Shown here: positions 1-8,751 of the stretch, piece by piece
Layout of the letters: every line of letters starts with the position of its first letter
How positions within the stretch are numbered: position 1 is the first letter of the stretch
NCBI GenBank assembly: GCA_036735565.1
Contig: DAINOC010000024.1
Coordinates: 1 to 31,912, forward strand
DNA: 31,912 bases
Direction of reading: 5' to 3'
Origin: Coraliomargarita_B sp036735565
GTDB lineage: Bacteria; Verrucomicrobiota; Verrucomicrobiia; Opitutales; Coraliomargaritaceae
Notes under the pieces: generated by a model
What the model was told of the DNA's origin: nothing
What the model saw: the letters and a program-made list of their open reading frames with translations, nothing else
The model's database searches: none
Translations under genes and position numbers: made by a program

Positions 1-88
1 CTTTCCCCATGCAAGCTACAAGTGGAAAAAACCGGAAGCTTGCGGGCGAATTTGCAATCCCCCACAGGGCCGATATGAATCGTTAAGG

Positions 89-691
89 ATGTGCCGCCTG
101 CCACTGCTCTCTACCCGCAAAGCCGCAGGGAATTTCTGCCGCATCCTCCTCTTTGCGGCACTGAGCGCCGCTGCGACCGCCGAGGACGCATCTCCCCAGG
201 CGCACATCGGGGAAATCTATTTTCTTCGCCACGCCCTCGCACCGGGCTCCGGGGATCCTCCGGGTATGCGTTTGGAAGACCCCGCCTCCCAGCGCAATCT
301 CAGCGAGGCGGGGCGCCGCCAAGCCCGCGCGATCGGTGACGCGCTACGGAGCGAGGGCGTGCGGACACCGATCGTCTACACCAGCCAGTGGGCCCGCTGC
401 CGCGAGACGGCCGGACTCCTCGGCTTCGGGGCACCCCGCCCCACCCTGGCACTGAATTCCTTCTGGGAGCGCCGCGAGGACGAAGCGGCCATCCTCAAAG
501 CCTTCGATGCCTTGGTCGCGGACCTCCCGGCCGATGGTCCGCCGGTGATTTTCGTCACGCACTACGTCAATATCGAGGCTGTCACGGGCCGCGCCGTCGG
601 CTCGGGCAAGGGCTTCTGGATCTCCGCTAAAGACCTCGGCGAGCAAAGGCATAAAAGCCATCCAACAGCAATCCAGGCAACTCCCCCCTAG
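89..691 (+). CDS. Secreted histidine phosphatase (phosphoglycerate-mutase-like) family protein
   Basis: The 200-residue protein begins with an apparent signal peptide: a basic stretch to R18, a hydrophobic core (ILLFAALSAAA) and likely cleavage after ATA near residue 31, so it should act outside the cytoplasm. The mature part has the histidine-phosphatase marks: FLRHAL (R47, H48, the phosphate-accepting His), QRNLSEAGRRQA near 68-79, the SQWARCRETA segment with R103/R105, and VTHYVNI with a second His (H158). Family members remove phosphate from small molecules or proteins; the substrate cannot be told from sequence. The last 30 or so residues (after VTGRAVGSG) do not resemble the usual family ending and look low in structure, so the 3' end may be altered. 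The ATG at 89 follows AAGG with no spacer. Family call firm, start and C-terminus less so. Confidence 0.8.
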   Translation: MCRLPLLSTRKAAGNFCRILLFAALSAAATAEDASPQAHIGEIYFLRHALAPGSGDPPGMRLEDPASQRNLSEAGRRQARAIGDALRSEGVRTPIVYTSQWARCRETAGLLGFGAPRPTLALNSFWERREDEAAILKAFDALVADLPADGPPVIFVTHYVNIEAVTGRAVGSGKGFWISAKDLGEQRHKSHPTAIQATPP

Positions 692-803
692 CGGTGGCGC
701 ATCAGCTCCGGATCCCGCAGTCGCCAGACGCAAGCCGCGTCCACTTGAGTCCGCAGATTTTAATCGACCCGGCCGCTTTGACGAAACAACCATTTAATAC
801 TGT

Positions 804-1577
804 ATGCGCACCGATCTCAGTCGATACCCGGACAATCTAAGCTTCAATCAGTGGATACGCGACCAGGTCCAGGCCGAGAGCTACTGGTTCCAGAGGATTC
901 GATTATTCGACGATCTGGTGACGCCCGGTTGGTCGGACCCGCTAACCGAAAAGGAACCTTATTTTGCGGTGCCCGAGGATCTTACCGACAAGCGTGTGCT
1001 CGATATCGGCTGTGCCGAAGGTTATTTCTCCTTTCTGGCAGAGCGCCGCGGTGCCAGAGAGGTCGTGGCGATCGACTCATTTCCTGACTCCGTGCGCCGC
1101 TTCAACATTTGCCGGGATGCCCTCGGCTCGAAGGCCACCGCATATTTGTGCAATGTTTATGATCTTAGCCCCCGGACCTTCGGCACCTTCGACGTCGTCT
1201 TCTTCTATGGAGTCCTCTATCACCTGAGACACCCCCTGCTCGCCCTCGAAAAAATCCGCAACGTCTGCACCGGGTCCCTAACACTACAGACCTTGATCCA
1301 CGAGGGGGCCGATCCGGTCGACGTCCCGATGGCGAAGTTCTACCCGAGAGGTTTTCAAAGCGGCCCGCAGGACGCGGCTGACAATGAGACGTTTTTCGAC
1401 CCTACGATTTTCTGGGTGCCCAACCGGGCCTGCGTCGCCTCGATGCTGGACTGCGCGGGCTTTGAAAGCATCGAACGCGTCACGGATGACCCATCCATTC
1501 CATTTGTGATCCGGGCGACCAGCCCCTGCATTGCCCCGGGCGAAGCGCCCGACCAGATGAAGGCACCCTGGTCCTAA
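804..1577 (+). CDS. Class I SAM-dependent methyltransferase, CmoB/DUF1698-like
   Basis: The 257-residue soluble protein carries a Rossmann methyltransferase core: motif I VLDIGCAEGYFS at about 65-76, the acidic ribose-binding residue in VVAID (D91), and FDVVFFYGVLYHLRHP at about 129-144. The last motif and the N-terminal part (QAESYWFQRIRL, LVTPGWSDP) resemble the CmoB/DUF1698 group, which includes the tRNA U34 carboxymethyltransferase, but related proteins act on other substrates, including small molecules, so a tRNA role is only a possibility. No cmoA-like partner is visible. The ATG at 804 has no recognisable Shine-Dalgarno sequence and sits 112 bases after the previous gene, so independent transcription is likely. 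A short GC hairpin follows the stop. Confidence 0.85.
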   Translation: MRTDLSRYPDNLSFNQWIRDQVQAESYWFQRIRLFDDLVTPGWSDPLTEKEPYFAVPEDLTDKRVLDIGCAEGYFSFLAERRGAREVVAIDSFPDSVRRFNICRDALGSKATAYLCNVYDLSPRTFGTFDVVFFYGVLYHLRHPLLALEKIRNVCTGSLTLQTLIHEGADPVDVPMAKFYPRGFQSGPQDAADNETFFDPTIFWVPNRACVASMLDCAGFESIERVTDDPSIPFVIRATSPCIAPGEAPDQMKAPWS

Positions 1578-1585
1578 GCGCAGTC

Positions 1586-1600
1586 GGAGCTTCCAGCTCC
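1586..1600 (+). terminator. Short hairpin after the methyltransferase gene (weak terminator candidate)
   Basis: GGAGCT and AGCTCC form a perfect 6-bp stem with a 3-base loop, 8 bases after the methyltransferase stop codon. There is no T-run after it, so a factor-independent terminator is doubtful. Confidence 0.3.
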
Positions 1601-1709
1601 CGGGCCACCGCGCACAAACATCCGCCACCATCAATCAACGCCGGGCGTATAAAAATCCCCGCAGATTCTGTTCGAAAGATTCCGGCAACCTTGTTTGTTT
1701 GAACGCATC

Positions 1710-2048
1710 ATGCCTACCTACCTCTATCAGGAAATCCTCCCCGACGGCTCCGAGGGCCCTTGTTTTGAGGTCGTCCAGCACATGTCAGACCCGCACTTGA
1801 CCCACCATCCGGTGACCGGCAATGCCGTGCGCAAAGTTTTTGCCGCACCGAACCTGCCGAAGAAATACACCGAGGGCGCCACCAAGGCAAAACTCTCCAA
1901 CGAGAATGTGGAAAAACACGGCTTCACCCGCTACGAAAAGGATAAAGTCAGCGGCCTCTACCATAAAACCGCCGGAAAAGACAAACGCGCGCCCGATGTC
2001 GTCAACGCGAACAATCTAAAGGAGATGCAGCGCAAGGGCATCCTTTGA
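1710..2048 (+). CDS. FmdB-like small protein lacking zinc-ribbon cysteines
   Basis: The 112-residue product begins MPTYLYQEI and continues with FEVVQHMSDP and HHPVTGNAVRKVFAAPNLP, which follows the layout of the FmdB/CxxC-CxxC-SSSS family of putative regulatory proteins. In typical members the first half is a zinc ribbon with two CxxC pairs; here those pairs are absent and only one cysteine (C18) remains, so metal binding as in the family is unlikely. The second half (about 50-112) is lysine-rich and polar with no recognised fold. The ATG at 1710 is chosen over an upstream TTG at 1695 because MPTY is the conserved family start. Function is unknown. It is a lone gene between a methyltransferase and a TA module. 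Confidence 0.7.
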   Translation: MPTYLYQEILPDGSEGPCFEVVQHMSDPHLTHHPVTGNAVRKVFAAPNLPKKYTEGATKAKLSNENVEKHGFTRYEKDKVSGLYHKTAGKDKRAPDVVNANNLKEMQRKGIL

Positions 2049-2089
2049 AAAGCAGATAATCGGCTTGACTGCTTTCAGTTGATAGCATT

Positions 2090-2102
2090 ATGTGTTTCAC
2101 AT
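2090..2102. promoter_or_regulatory. Dyad overlapping the antitoxin start (autoregulatory operator candidate)
   Basis: ATGTG-TTT-CACAT is a perfect 5+3+5 inverted repeat overlapping both possible start codons of the antitoxin. A TTGACT at 2065-2070 lies about 17 bases upstream of a weak TATGTG-like -10 (2089-2094); if that promoter is real, the message would start very near the ATG at 2101 and be almost leaderless. Xre-type antitoxins commonly repress their own operon from such sites. Confidence 0.4.
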
Positions 2103-2541
2103 GAAAGTGGCGAGAAAAAGTAGCCATCCGCTGGTCGTCGAGGAGGCGCAGACAGCCTACGGCGCGCATCCCGGCAGCCTGGTGGAGCGGATTCTGGCGG
2201 GTTTACCGGTCGGGGAGTTCGACGCGCTGCGGGAGCTGCTCGGACTGACGGTCGAAGCGATGGCCGCGAAGATCGGCGTATCGACTGCCACCTTGAGCCG
2301 CCGTCGGGCCAAGCATGAACCACTCGACCGCGATCACAGCGATCGCCTGATGCGCTATGCCCGTCTCTATTGGCAAGCAGTCGCCTACTTCGACGGCGAC
2401 GCGGTAACAGCGCGGCAATGGCTGGCGCGTCCGGCCCGTGGACTGGGCGGGCACAGTCCGCTCGACTATGCCGAGACTGAGATGGGGGCCCGCGAAGTGG
2501 AGGACTTGATCGGTCGCCTCGAGGCGGGTGTCTATGTCTGA
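2101..2541 (+). CDS. Antitoxin of a Xre/MbcA/ParS (DUF2384) - RES pair
   Basis: The protein (146 residues from the ATG at 2101; a GTG at 2092 would add three) has the two-part build of DUF2384-type antitoxins. A helix-turn-helix lies in the middle (VEAMAAKIGVSTATLSRRRA) followed by the conserved RLMRYARLYWQAVAYF. The C-terminal toxin-binding segment has ARQWLARPARGLGGHSPLDYAETEMGA, where W, L, P and the G-P-L-D-Y pattern match the family. It should bind and neutralise the RES protein encoded next and repress the operon through the dyad at its start. The coding sequence overlaps the toxin start by 8 bases, which indicates translational coupling. Family and pairing are firm; the exact start is uncertain. 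Confidence 0.88.
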   Translation: MKVARKSSHPLVVEEAQTAYGAHPGSLVERILAGLPVGEFDALRELLGLTVEAMAAKIGVSTATLSRRRAKHEPLDRDHSDRLMRYARLYWQAVAYFDGDAVTARQWLARPARGLGGHSPLDYAETEMGAREVEDLIGRLEAGVYV

Positions 2542-3010
2542 ATCCGTGCAGGCCTGGCGATTGGTTAAGCGGGCACGGGCGGAAAGCGCATTCGCCGGTG
2601 AAGGGGCTTTTCGCTACGGCGGACGCTGGAACAGCCGGGGCCTCCGTGCCGTCTATTCAAGCAGCTCCCTCGCCCTGGCTTTGCTGGAGATATTGGTGCA
2701 CCTCGATCCCGCCGCTCGACTGCCGGAACTCGTGGCCATCCCGGTCCATATCCCGAAAGACCTGATCGATGAGCTCACCTGCCCCATGCCCGCTCGGCTG
2801 GGCGCGGGATTCACCGCCTCTATTGAAGCGACCCGCCGCATCGGCGACGGCTGGCTCCGGGCGGGGTCATGCGCCGCTCTGTGCATACCCAGCGCCATTG
2901 TCCCCATCGAACGCAATTTCCTGCTGAATCCGGAGCATCCGGACTTTCACCGGCTATCCTTCGGACAAGCCGAACATTTTCCCCTCGACGTGCGCCTGAT
3001 GGCGGACTGA
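2534..3010 (+). CDS. RES-domain toxin (ParT/MbcT-like)
   Basis: The 158-residue protein carries the RES fold signature: the first Arg in FRYGGRWNSRG (R31), a Tyr in AVYSSSSLALALLEILVH (Y41) and the Glu E52, all expected at the active site, and a C-terminal segment with HPDFHRLSFGQAEHFPLDVRLM. Known RES toxins act on NAD (degradation or phosphorolysis, as MbcT) or ADP-ribosylate a metabolic enzyme (ParT); which applies here cannot be read from sequence. The ATG at 2534 overlaps the antitoxin by 8 bases and has GAGG at 2521-2524; an in-frame GTG at 2528 is an alternative. The key residues are intact, so the toxin is probably functional. Confidence 0.88.
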   Translation: MSESVQAWRLVKRARAESAFAGEGAFRYGGRWNSRGLRAVYSSSSLALALLEILVHLDPAARLPELVAIPVHIPKDLIDELTCPMPARLGAGFTASIEATRRIGDGWLRAGSCAALCIPSAIVPIERNFLLNPEHPDFHRLSFGQAEHFPLDVRLMAD

Positions 3011-3021
3011 AAGGACTCCGG

Positions 3022-3052
3022 GCGCCGTCGCCGAAAAGCCGCCATGCCCGAC
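3022..3052. repeat. 31-bp dispersed repeat, copy A
   Basis: This segment matches 13091-13121 at 27 of 31 positions (begins GCGCCGTC, contains AAGCCGCCA). It lies directly after the RES toxin stop; the other copy also follows a stop codon (of the cyclotransferase-like gene). Both are in the same orientation in noncoding DNA. Confidence 0.6.
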
Positions 3053-3105
3053 CCGCCCCTGGCCAGCCTTTCGACCAAGCAACCGGGCGCTGACCCCAGG
3101 CAAAG

Positions 3106-3132
3106 AAAAAGCGCCCCCTCTCGGAGGCGCTT
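3106..3132 (-). terminator. Intrinsic terminator of the metK-ahcY transcript
   Basis: Read on the minus strand, AAGCGCC (3132-3126) and GGCGCTT (3115-3109) form a stem around a short loop and run into a T-rich tract down to 3106. It lies 27 bases after the ahcY stop codon. The same hairpin could weakly serve the converging RES gene. Confidence 0.8.
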
Positions 3133-3158
3133 GAAATCAATGCAAGACCCGGGACGCT

Positions 3159-4604
<1,446 letters not shown>

Positions 4605-4643
4605 TTTCGATTTCTAATTGTTTAATTGCTCATTGCCGATGGC

Positions 4644-5807
4644 TCAAAGCTTGGCTCTGAGCTCGTCGGCCTTCGCGGTCGATTCCCAGGGAAGGTTCGC
4701 TTTGGCGAAGTGGCCGTAGTTGGTGGACTCCCGGTAAATCGGACGGAGCAGGTCCAGCTGACTAATGATGTCGGCCGGCTTGAAGCTGAAGACTTTCTGC
4801 GCGATTTCCGCGATGCGCTCGTCAGCAACCGTGCCGGTGCCGAAAGTGTCGATATGAATGCTGGTGGGGTAAGGATGCCCGATGGCGTAGGCGACCTCGA
4901 GCTCACAGGCTTCGGCCAGACCGGCGGCGACGATGTTTTTCGCCACCCAGCGAGTGAAGTAAGCTGCTGAACGGTCGACCTTCGACGGGTCCTTCCCCGA
5001 GAAGGCACCGCCACCGTGGCGGGCCCAGCCACCGTAGGTATCGACGATGATCTTGCGCCCGGTGACACCGGCATCGCCCTGCGGACCGCCAATGACAAAC
5101 TTGCCGGTTGGATTAATTAAAAATTCGGTATCGTCCTTCAGCAGCTCCGCCGGAAGCACCTTGCGGATCACTTCCTCAATGCAAAATTCACGGATCTCGC
5201 TGTGTTTTACATCGGCCGTGTGCTGCGTGGAAATCACCACGTTCTTGATCGCGACCGGTTCACCGTCACGATACTCCAAGGCTACTTGGCTCTTCACGTC
5301 AGGCCGCAGCCAGGCCACCTTGACCTCCTTGCGCTGGCGGGCCATCTCGCGGAGGAGACGGTGCGAGAACATCACCGGCGCGGGCATCAGCTCAGGCGTC
5401 TGCTTGCAGGCATAGCCAAACATGATCCCCTGGTCGCCGGCACCCTGCTCCTGGGTCGCTTTGCCCTCGGCCGCAGCGGCATCAACGCCCTGCGCGATGT
5501 CCGAAGATTGGGCGGTCAGGATGTTGGAAATGAAAACCTTGTCGGCGTGAAAAATATCGTCGTCGTTCGTATAACCGATATCGCGGATGGCTTGGCGGAC
5601 GATGGCTTCGTAATTGAGCGTCGCATTCGTCGTGATCTCTCCGGCGAGAACCACACAGTTGCTTTTGACCAGCGTCTCGCAGGCCACGCGGCTCTTTGGA
5701 TCCTGCTCGAAGCAGGCGTCGAGAATGCTGTCCGAAATGTAGTCGGCGACTTTATCGGGGTGACCTTCGCCGACGGACTCAGAGGAAAAGATGAAGTTTT
5801 TGTTCAT
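4644..5807 (-). CDS. metK: S-adenosylmethionine synthetase
   Basis: MetK makes SAM from methionine and ATP. The 387-residue protein starts at the ATG at 5807 (MNKNFIFSSESVGEGHPDK); a longer in-frame reading from 5846 adds 13 residues not seen in the family. Diagnostic motifs are the ATP-binding GHPDKVADYISD near the N-terminus, the hexapeptide GAGDQG near residue 118, GGPQGDAGVTGRK, and the glycine-rich GGGAFSGKDPSKVDRS loop. All expected catalytic positions appear intact. It sits between a winged-helix regulator gene upstream (74-base gap holding an AT-rich dyad) and ahcY downstream, so synthesis and recycling of the SAM cycle are encoded together. No Shine-Dalgarno sequence is evident. Confidence 0.98.
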   Translation of the reverse strand: MNKNFIFSSESVGEGHPDKVADYISDSILDACFEQDPKSRVACETLVKSNCVVLAGEITTNATLNYEAIVRQAIRDIGYTNDDDIFHADKVFISNILTAQSSDIAQGVDAAAAEGKATQEQGAGDQGIMFGYACKQTPELMPAPVMFSHRLLREMARQRKEVKVAWLRPDVKSQVALEYRDGEPVAIKNVVISTQHTADVKHSEIREFCIEEVIRKVLPAELLKDDTEFLINPTGKFVIGGPQGDAGVTGRKIIVDTYGGWARHGGGAFSGKDPSKVDRSAAYFTRWVAKNIVAAGLAEACELEVAYAIGHPYPTSIHIDTFGTGTVADERIAEIAQKVFSFKPADIISQLDLLRPIYRESTNYGHFAKANLPWESTAKADELRAKL

Positions 5808-5853
5808 AAGGACTGCCAGATAGCCGTATCGGAACGACCTTGGCAAGCCTTAC

Positions 5854-5879
5854 ATCAAGATATCAGGATAAATTGATAT
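5854..5879. promoter_or_regulatory. Nested dyads in the regulator-metK gap (operator candidate)
   Basis: ATATCA (5860-5865) and TGATAT (5874-5879) form a perfect 6+8+6 inverted repeat, nested with ATCAA (5854-5858) and TTGAT (5873-5877). It is the only AT-rich stretch in the gap and lies about 50 bases upstream of the metK start and 2 bases after the regulator stop codon. Size and symmetry fit a winged-helix dimer site; regulation of metK-ahcY by the adjacent gene product is inference. Confidence 0.45.
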
Positions 5880-5881
5880 GT

Positions 5882-6223
5882 TTAAATCTCCGAGCCGTGC
5901 CCACCGATGTCCTGGCGCGCCGTCGCCCGAGGGACGACAACATCGAGGAGATCGCCGATCTTCCGATGGGCCTCCAGCGGATGCCGCAACTGGCCGTCTC
6001 CCCGGATAACGTATTCGTTTTGCCGACCCACCCGGATACGTACAAGATATTGGGCCTCTTCGAGTTCGGCGACAATCCGCTGCACGGCCCGCTCCGTGAT
6101 ACCGACCGCCACAGCCACCTCCCGAAGCGGTTGCGCCGGATTGCGGGCGAGGCAGATCAAGACGTGAGCGTGGTTGGTGAAAAAATTCCAATGCGTTCCC
6201 TCTGTCTTCATAGCGGTAACCAT
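5882..6223 (-). CDS. Small winged-helix (MarR/ArsR-like) transcriptional regulator
   Basis: The 113-residue protein is essentially one winged-helix domain: THWNFFTNHAHVLICLARNP (helix 1), LREVAVAVGITERAVQRIVAELEEAQYL (helix-turn-helix with recognition helix), and a wing with VRIRVGRQNEYVI, then RHPLEAHRKIGDLL. I recognise this as a widespread family of stand-alone regulators usually labelled MarR- or ArsR-like; no ligand is known to me. There is no metal-binding cysteine cluster. It is the first gene of a minus-strand cluster with metK and ahcY, and dyads lie both upstream of it and between it and metK, so control of SAM-cycle genes, possibly with a SAM-cycle metabolite as signal, is a reasonable hypothesis. 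Start at 6223 or 6211; neither has a good ribosome site. Confidence 0.82.
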   Translation of the reverse strand: MVTAMKTEGTHWNFFTNHAHVLICLARNPAQPLREVAVAVGITERAVQRIVAELEEAQYLVRIRVGRQNEYVIRGDGQLRHPLEAHRKIGDLLDVVVPRATARQDIGGHGSEI

Positions 6224-6245
6224 TAGACAATCTCAGCATGAAGTA

Positions 6246-6270
6246 AATCACGAATTACAATTCACGATTT
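6246..6270. promoter_or_regulatory. Palindrome with flanking direct repeats in a divergent promoter region
   Basis: GAATTACAATTC (6252-6263) is a perfect inverted repeat around a 2-base centre, and TCACGA occurs directly repeated at 6248-6253 and 6262-6267, a 14-base spacing. The site is in the 129-base region between the divergently transcribed winged-helix regulator and the permease gene, so one bound protein could act on both. Autoregulation by the winged-helix protein is inference. Confidence 0.45.
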
Positions 6271-6352
6271 AAAAGAATAAGTCCTTGCGCTTGCTACCCC
6301 CGGGTGATTCGCTCCTCCGGTTTAGGAGATTCATCACAGCCCACCGGAAAAC

Positions 6353-7318
6353 ATGGATTCGCTCGCTATCTTGGTCTCAAATCTGTTGTCGCCACCCGTC
6401 ATCGCCTTTGCCGCCGGGATCATTGCGGTTTGGATACGGAGCGATCTCAAGTTTCCCAACCAGGTCTATCAGGCGCTGACGATCTATCTGCTGCTCGCGA
6501 TCGGTTTCAAAGGGGGGAGCGCCCTCGCCACCTACGGCATCGCCAAGCTGCTTCTGCCCCTTGGTATCACGCTGATTGCCGGCTCCCTGATCCCGACCGT
6601 GGCGTTTTTTGCTGCGCGGCGCCTGCTGCGTATGTCCGTAGCCGATGCCGCCGCTATCGCAGCCCACTACGGCTCCGTCTCAGCCGTAACCTTCATGGCC
6701 TGTCTCGCGTTTCTCGATAAACAGGGCGTCGCTTACGAGGGTTTCATGCCCGCGGTCATGGCGGCCATGGAGATCCCGGCGATCTTCGTCGCCATGCTGC
6801 TGGCCCAGCGCTTCGGCAGCAGCACACGGGTCTCGCTCCTGGAGTCGGTGCGCGAGGTCTTCGCGGGGAAAAGTTTTGTCCTGCTCTTTGCGGGACTCTT
6901 CGCCGGAGCGGTGGCCTCCGCCGACAGCCATGAGCTGATCAAGCCCTTTCTGATCGAGCCCTTCTACGGCGTACTCATGCTGTTTCTGCTGGAGATGGGG
7001 CTGATCGCAGGGGAGAAGCTGCGCGACGCCAGACAGGCGGGCTGGCGGTTGGTCGCCTTCGCGCTCGTTGCCCCGGTCCTCCAAGGGACCTTCGGCGTCT
7101 ATCTCGCCAAAGCGATCGGTATGAGTCTCGGGGGTGCCACCATTTTCGCCGTGCTCTGCGCCAGTGCTTCCTACATCGCGGCACCCGCCGCCGTCCGAGC
7201 CTCACTGCCCGCAGCCAACCCGGGCTACTACGTGACGACCTCACTGGGGATCACCTTTCCCTTCAACCTCATCATCGGCATCCCCCTCTACCTCAAGGTC
7301 GCGCAGTGGATTTATTAG
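6353..7318 (+). CDS. Sodium-dependent bicarbonate transporter-like permease (SbtA/DUF897)
   Basis: The 321-residue protein is almost entirely hydrophobic, with about ten predicted membrane segments, and matches the SbtA/DUF897 permease layout: a first half from LLSPPVIAFAAGIIAVWIRSDL through AAIAAHYGSVSAVTF, and a repeat-like second half from LFAGLFAGAVAS through ASASYIAAPAAVRASLP. Cyanobacterial SbtA takes up bicarbonate with sodium; in non-photosynthetic bacteria the substrate is generally untested, so the transport role is inferred from family. No PII-like SbtB gene, the usual partner, is seen. The ATG at 6353 follows CCGGAAAAC. The gene is divergent from the winged-helix regulator and its stop overlaps the convergent menF stop by 4 bases. 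Confidence 0.85.
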   Translation: MDSLAILVSNLLSPPVIAFAAGIIAVWIRSDLKFPNQVYQALTIYLLLAIGFKGGSALATYGIAKLLLPLGITLIAGSLIPTVAFFAARRLLRMSVADAAAIAAHYGSVSAVTFMACLAFLDKQGVAYEGFMPAVMAAMEIPAIFVAMLLAQRFGSSTRVSLLESVREVFAGKSFVLLFAGLFAGAVASADSHELIKPFLIEPFYGVLMLFLLEMGLIAGEKLRDARQAGWRLVAFALVAPVLQGTFGVYLAKAIGMSLGGATIFAVLCASASYIAAPAAVRASLPAANPGYYVTTSLGITFPFNLIIGIPLYLKVAQWIY

Positions 7319-8751
7319 ACCGGCTTTTCAACAGCCAACACACTGAGCAAGGCCCGTAGCTTGAGCTCCGTCTCCTCGTTTTCCCGCTCCGGCACCGATC
7401 CCTCCACTATACCGGCCCCGGCGTAGAGCGTCGCCATGCAATCCTCGATCAGCGCTGAGCGGATGCCGACGACCATTTCGCCGTCGTTCAAATGGTTGAA
7501 CCAGCCGACGAGCCCGGCGTAGAGCCCGCGGTCCATTTGCTCGAGTCCGCGGATTTCCGGCAGGGCTGCTTCCCTCGGCTTTCCGCCCACCGCGGGCGTG
7601 GGATGCAGCACCTCAGCGATGTCCAGCAAGTGGACCTGCTCCCCGACATCAGCGCAAATCGGCGTGTGCAAGTGCTGCACATTGGCCAACGCCAGCAGCT
7701 GCGGGCTGCCGGCCGTCTGGCCCTCGATCCCCAGCGTCTTTAAGCGTCGCAGGATCGATTCACACACACAGCGGTGCTCGTGCTGATCCTTTCGGCTATC
7801 GAGTAGGGCCCGCGCCAGCCGCGCATCCTCGCCGGCACTCAGGCCGCGCGGGGCCGACCCTGCGATTGCCTCGGTCAAAAGTGCCCCTTTCTCGATACGC
7901 AGCAGGCGCTCCGGCGTGGCACCGATGAAGCTGTGCCCCGCCCCGCCACCGAAGGAGAAACAAAAACAGCCCGCAAAACGCTCACGCAGACGATTGAGCG
8001 CCGCGAGCGGCTCCCACTTGCGGTCAGCCTCGAGTTGAATACCACGCGCCAGCACGATCTTCTCATACGCACCGGCCTCGATACGCTCGAGCGCGGCCCC
8101 GACCGCCTGCTCATAGGAGGTCTCTGTGAGTGGCTGCTTCCTCAGAATACGGGGCTGCTCCTGGGCTTCCGCCGCCACCTCCACATCGTATTCAAAAGTA
8201 TCAAATTTCTGATACGCACCCCAGAGCCGGGCGACCGCCGCATCGAGGTCGGTATCCGCATCGATCCGCAGGTTGGCCACGGCTCCGTATTTGCCCCTGG
8301 CCCGCGAGACCTGCCAGCGCGGCAGAAATACCGTGACCGAGGGAAAAGGACTGCCCTCCGGCACAGTGTCGGCAAAACTGAAGGCCGTAAAAAAATGCGG
8401 CCCGGCAAAGGGCTCACTGAGATCCCCGACTGCTATGGTATTGGCCAGGACCTCATCAGCAAATTGTTTCACCGCCTGAAAGCGGCCCGGACCGTCGACG
8501 ACGGCCTGCACCACGGCCTCGGCCCCCGCCAGCGCCTCGCCCTCCGAAGCCCGCTCCACATAGAAGTGCAACTCCTCCGGCTCATAGATCGATTGCAAGA
8601 CGGCCAACGGAGCGATGTGCTTCACGGCCAGCGAAATACTCGCTATCTGGTAGTGCCCCTTGGCGATCGCCGCGTCGCGGCAGCCCTCCAAAAACTGACG
8701 CAGCGAAGCCTCGTCACGATTGGGTAACAAGGCTGAGGGGATGATCTGCAT
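7315..8751 (-). CDS. menF: Isochorismate synthase (MenF/EntC type)
   Basis: The 478-residue protein belongs to the chorismate-binding family and converts chorismate to isochorismate, the entry step to menaquinone (or to salicylate or catechol siderophores). The N-terminal half is the variable domain; the conserved C-terminal half holds KIVLARGIQL (the base Lys), FIGATPERLL, LLTEAIAGSAPRG, KDQHEH, LHPTPAVGGKPREAA, GLYAGLVGWF and YAGAGIVEGSVPERENEE with the Mg-binding glutamates. The start at 8751 (MQIIPSALLPNRDEASL) is preferred to a TTG at 8763. No other men or siderophore genes are in the window, so the pathway is not proven by context; menaquinone is the likelier one. The 3' end overlaps the permease stop by 4 bases. 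Confidence 0.92.
   Translation of the reverse strand: MQIIPSALLPNRDEASLRQFLEGCRDAAIAKGHYQIASISLAVKHIAPLAVLQSIYEPEELHFYVERASEGEALAGAEAVVQAVVDGPGRFQAVKQFADEVLANTIAVGDLSEPFAGPHFFTAFSFADTVPEGSPFPSVTVFLPRWQVSRARGKYGAVANLRIDADTDLDAAVARLWGAYQKFDTFEYDVEVAAEAQEQPRILRKQPLTETSYEQAVGAALERIEAGAYEKIVLARGIQLEADRKWEPLAALNRLRERFAGCFCFSFGGGAGHSFIGATPERLLRIEKGALLTEAIAGSAPRGLSAGEDARLARALLDSRKDQHEHRCVCESILRRLKTLGIEGQTAGSPQLLALANVQHLHTPICADVGEQVHLLDIAEVLHPTPAVGGKPREAALPEIRGLEQMDRGLYAGLVGWFNHLNDGEMVVGIRSALIEDCMATLYAGAGIVEGSVPERENEETELKLRALLSVLAVEKPV

Noticed and set aside
4605..4643. Separate promoter or riboswitch for ahcY
   Set aside because: Only 39 AT-rich bases separate metK and ahcY, with no structure seen; co-transcription is simpler.
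5808..5881. SAM or SAH riboswitch upstream of metK
   Set aside because: The 74-base gap is too short for most classes, and I could not find a recognisable SAM-I, SAM-II or SAH core; the symmetric dyad better suits a protein operator.
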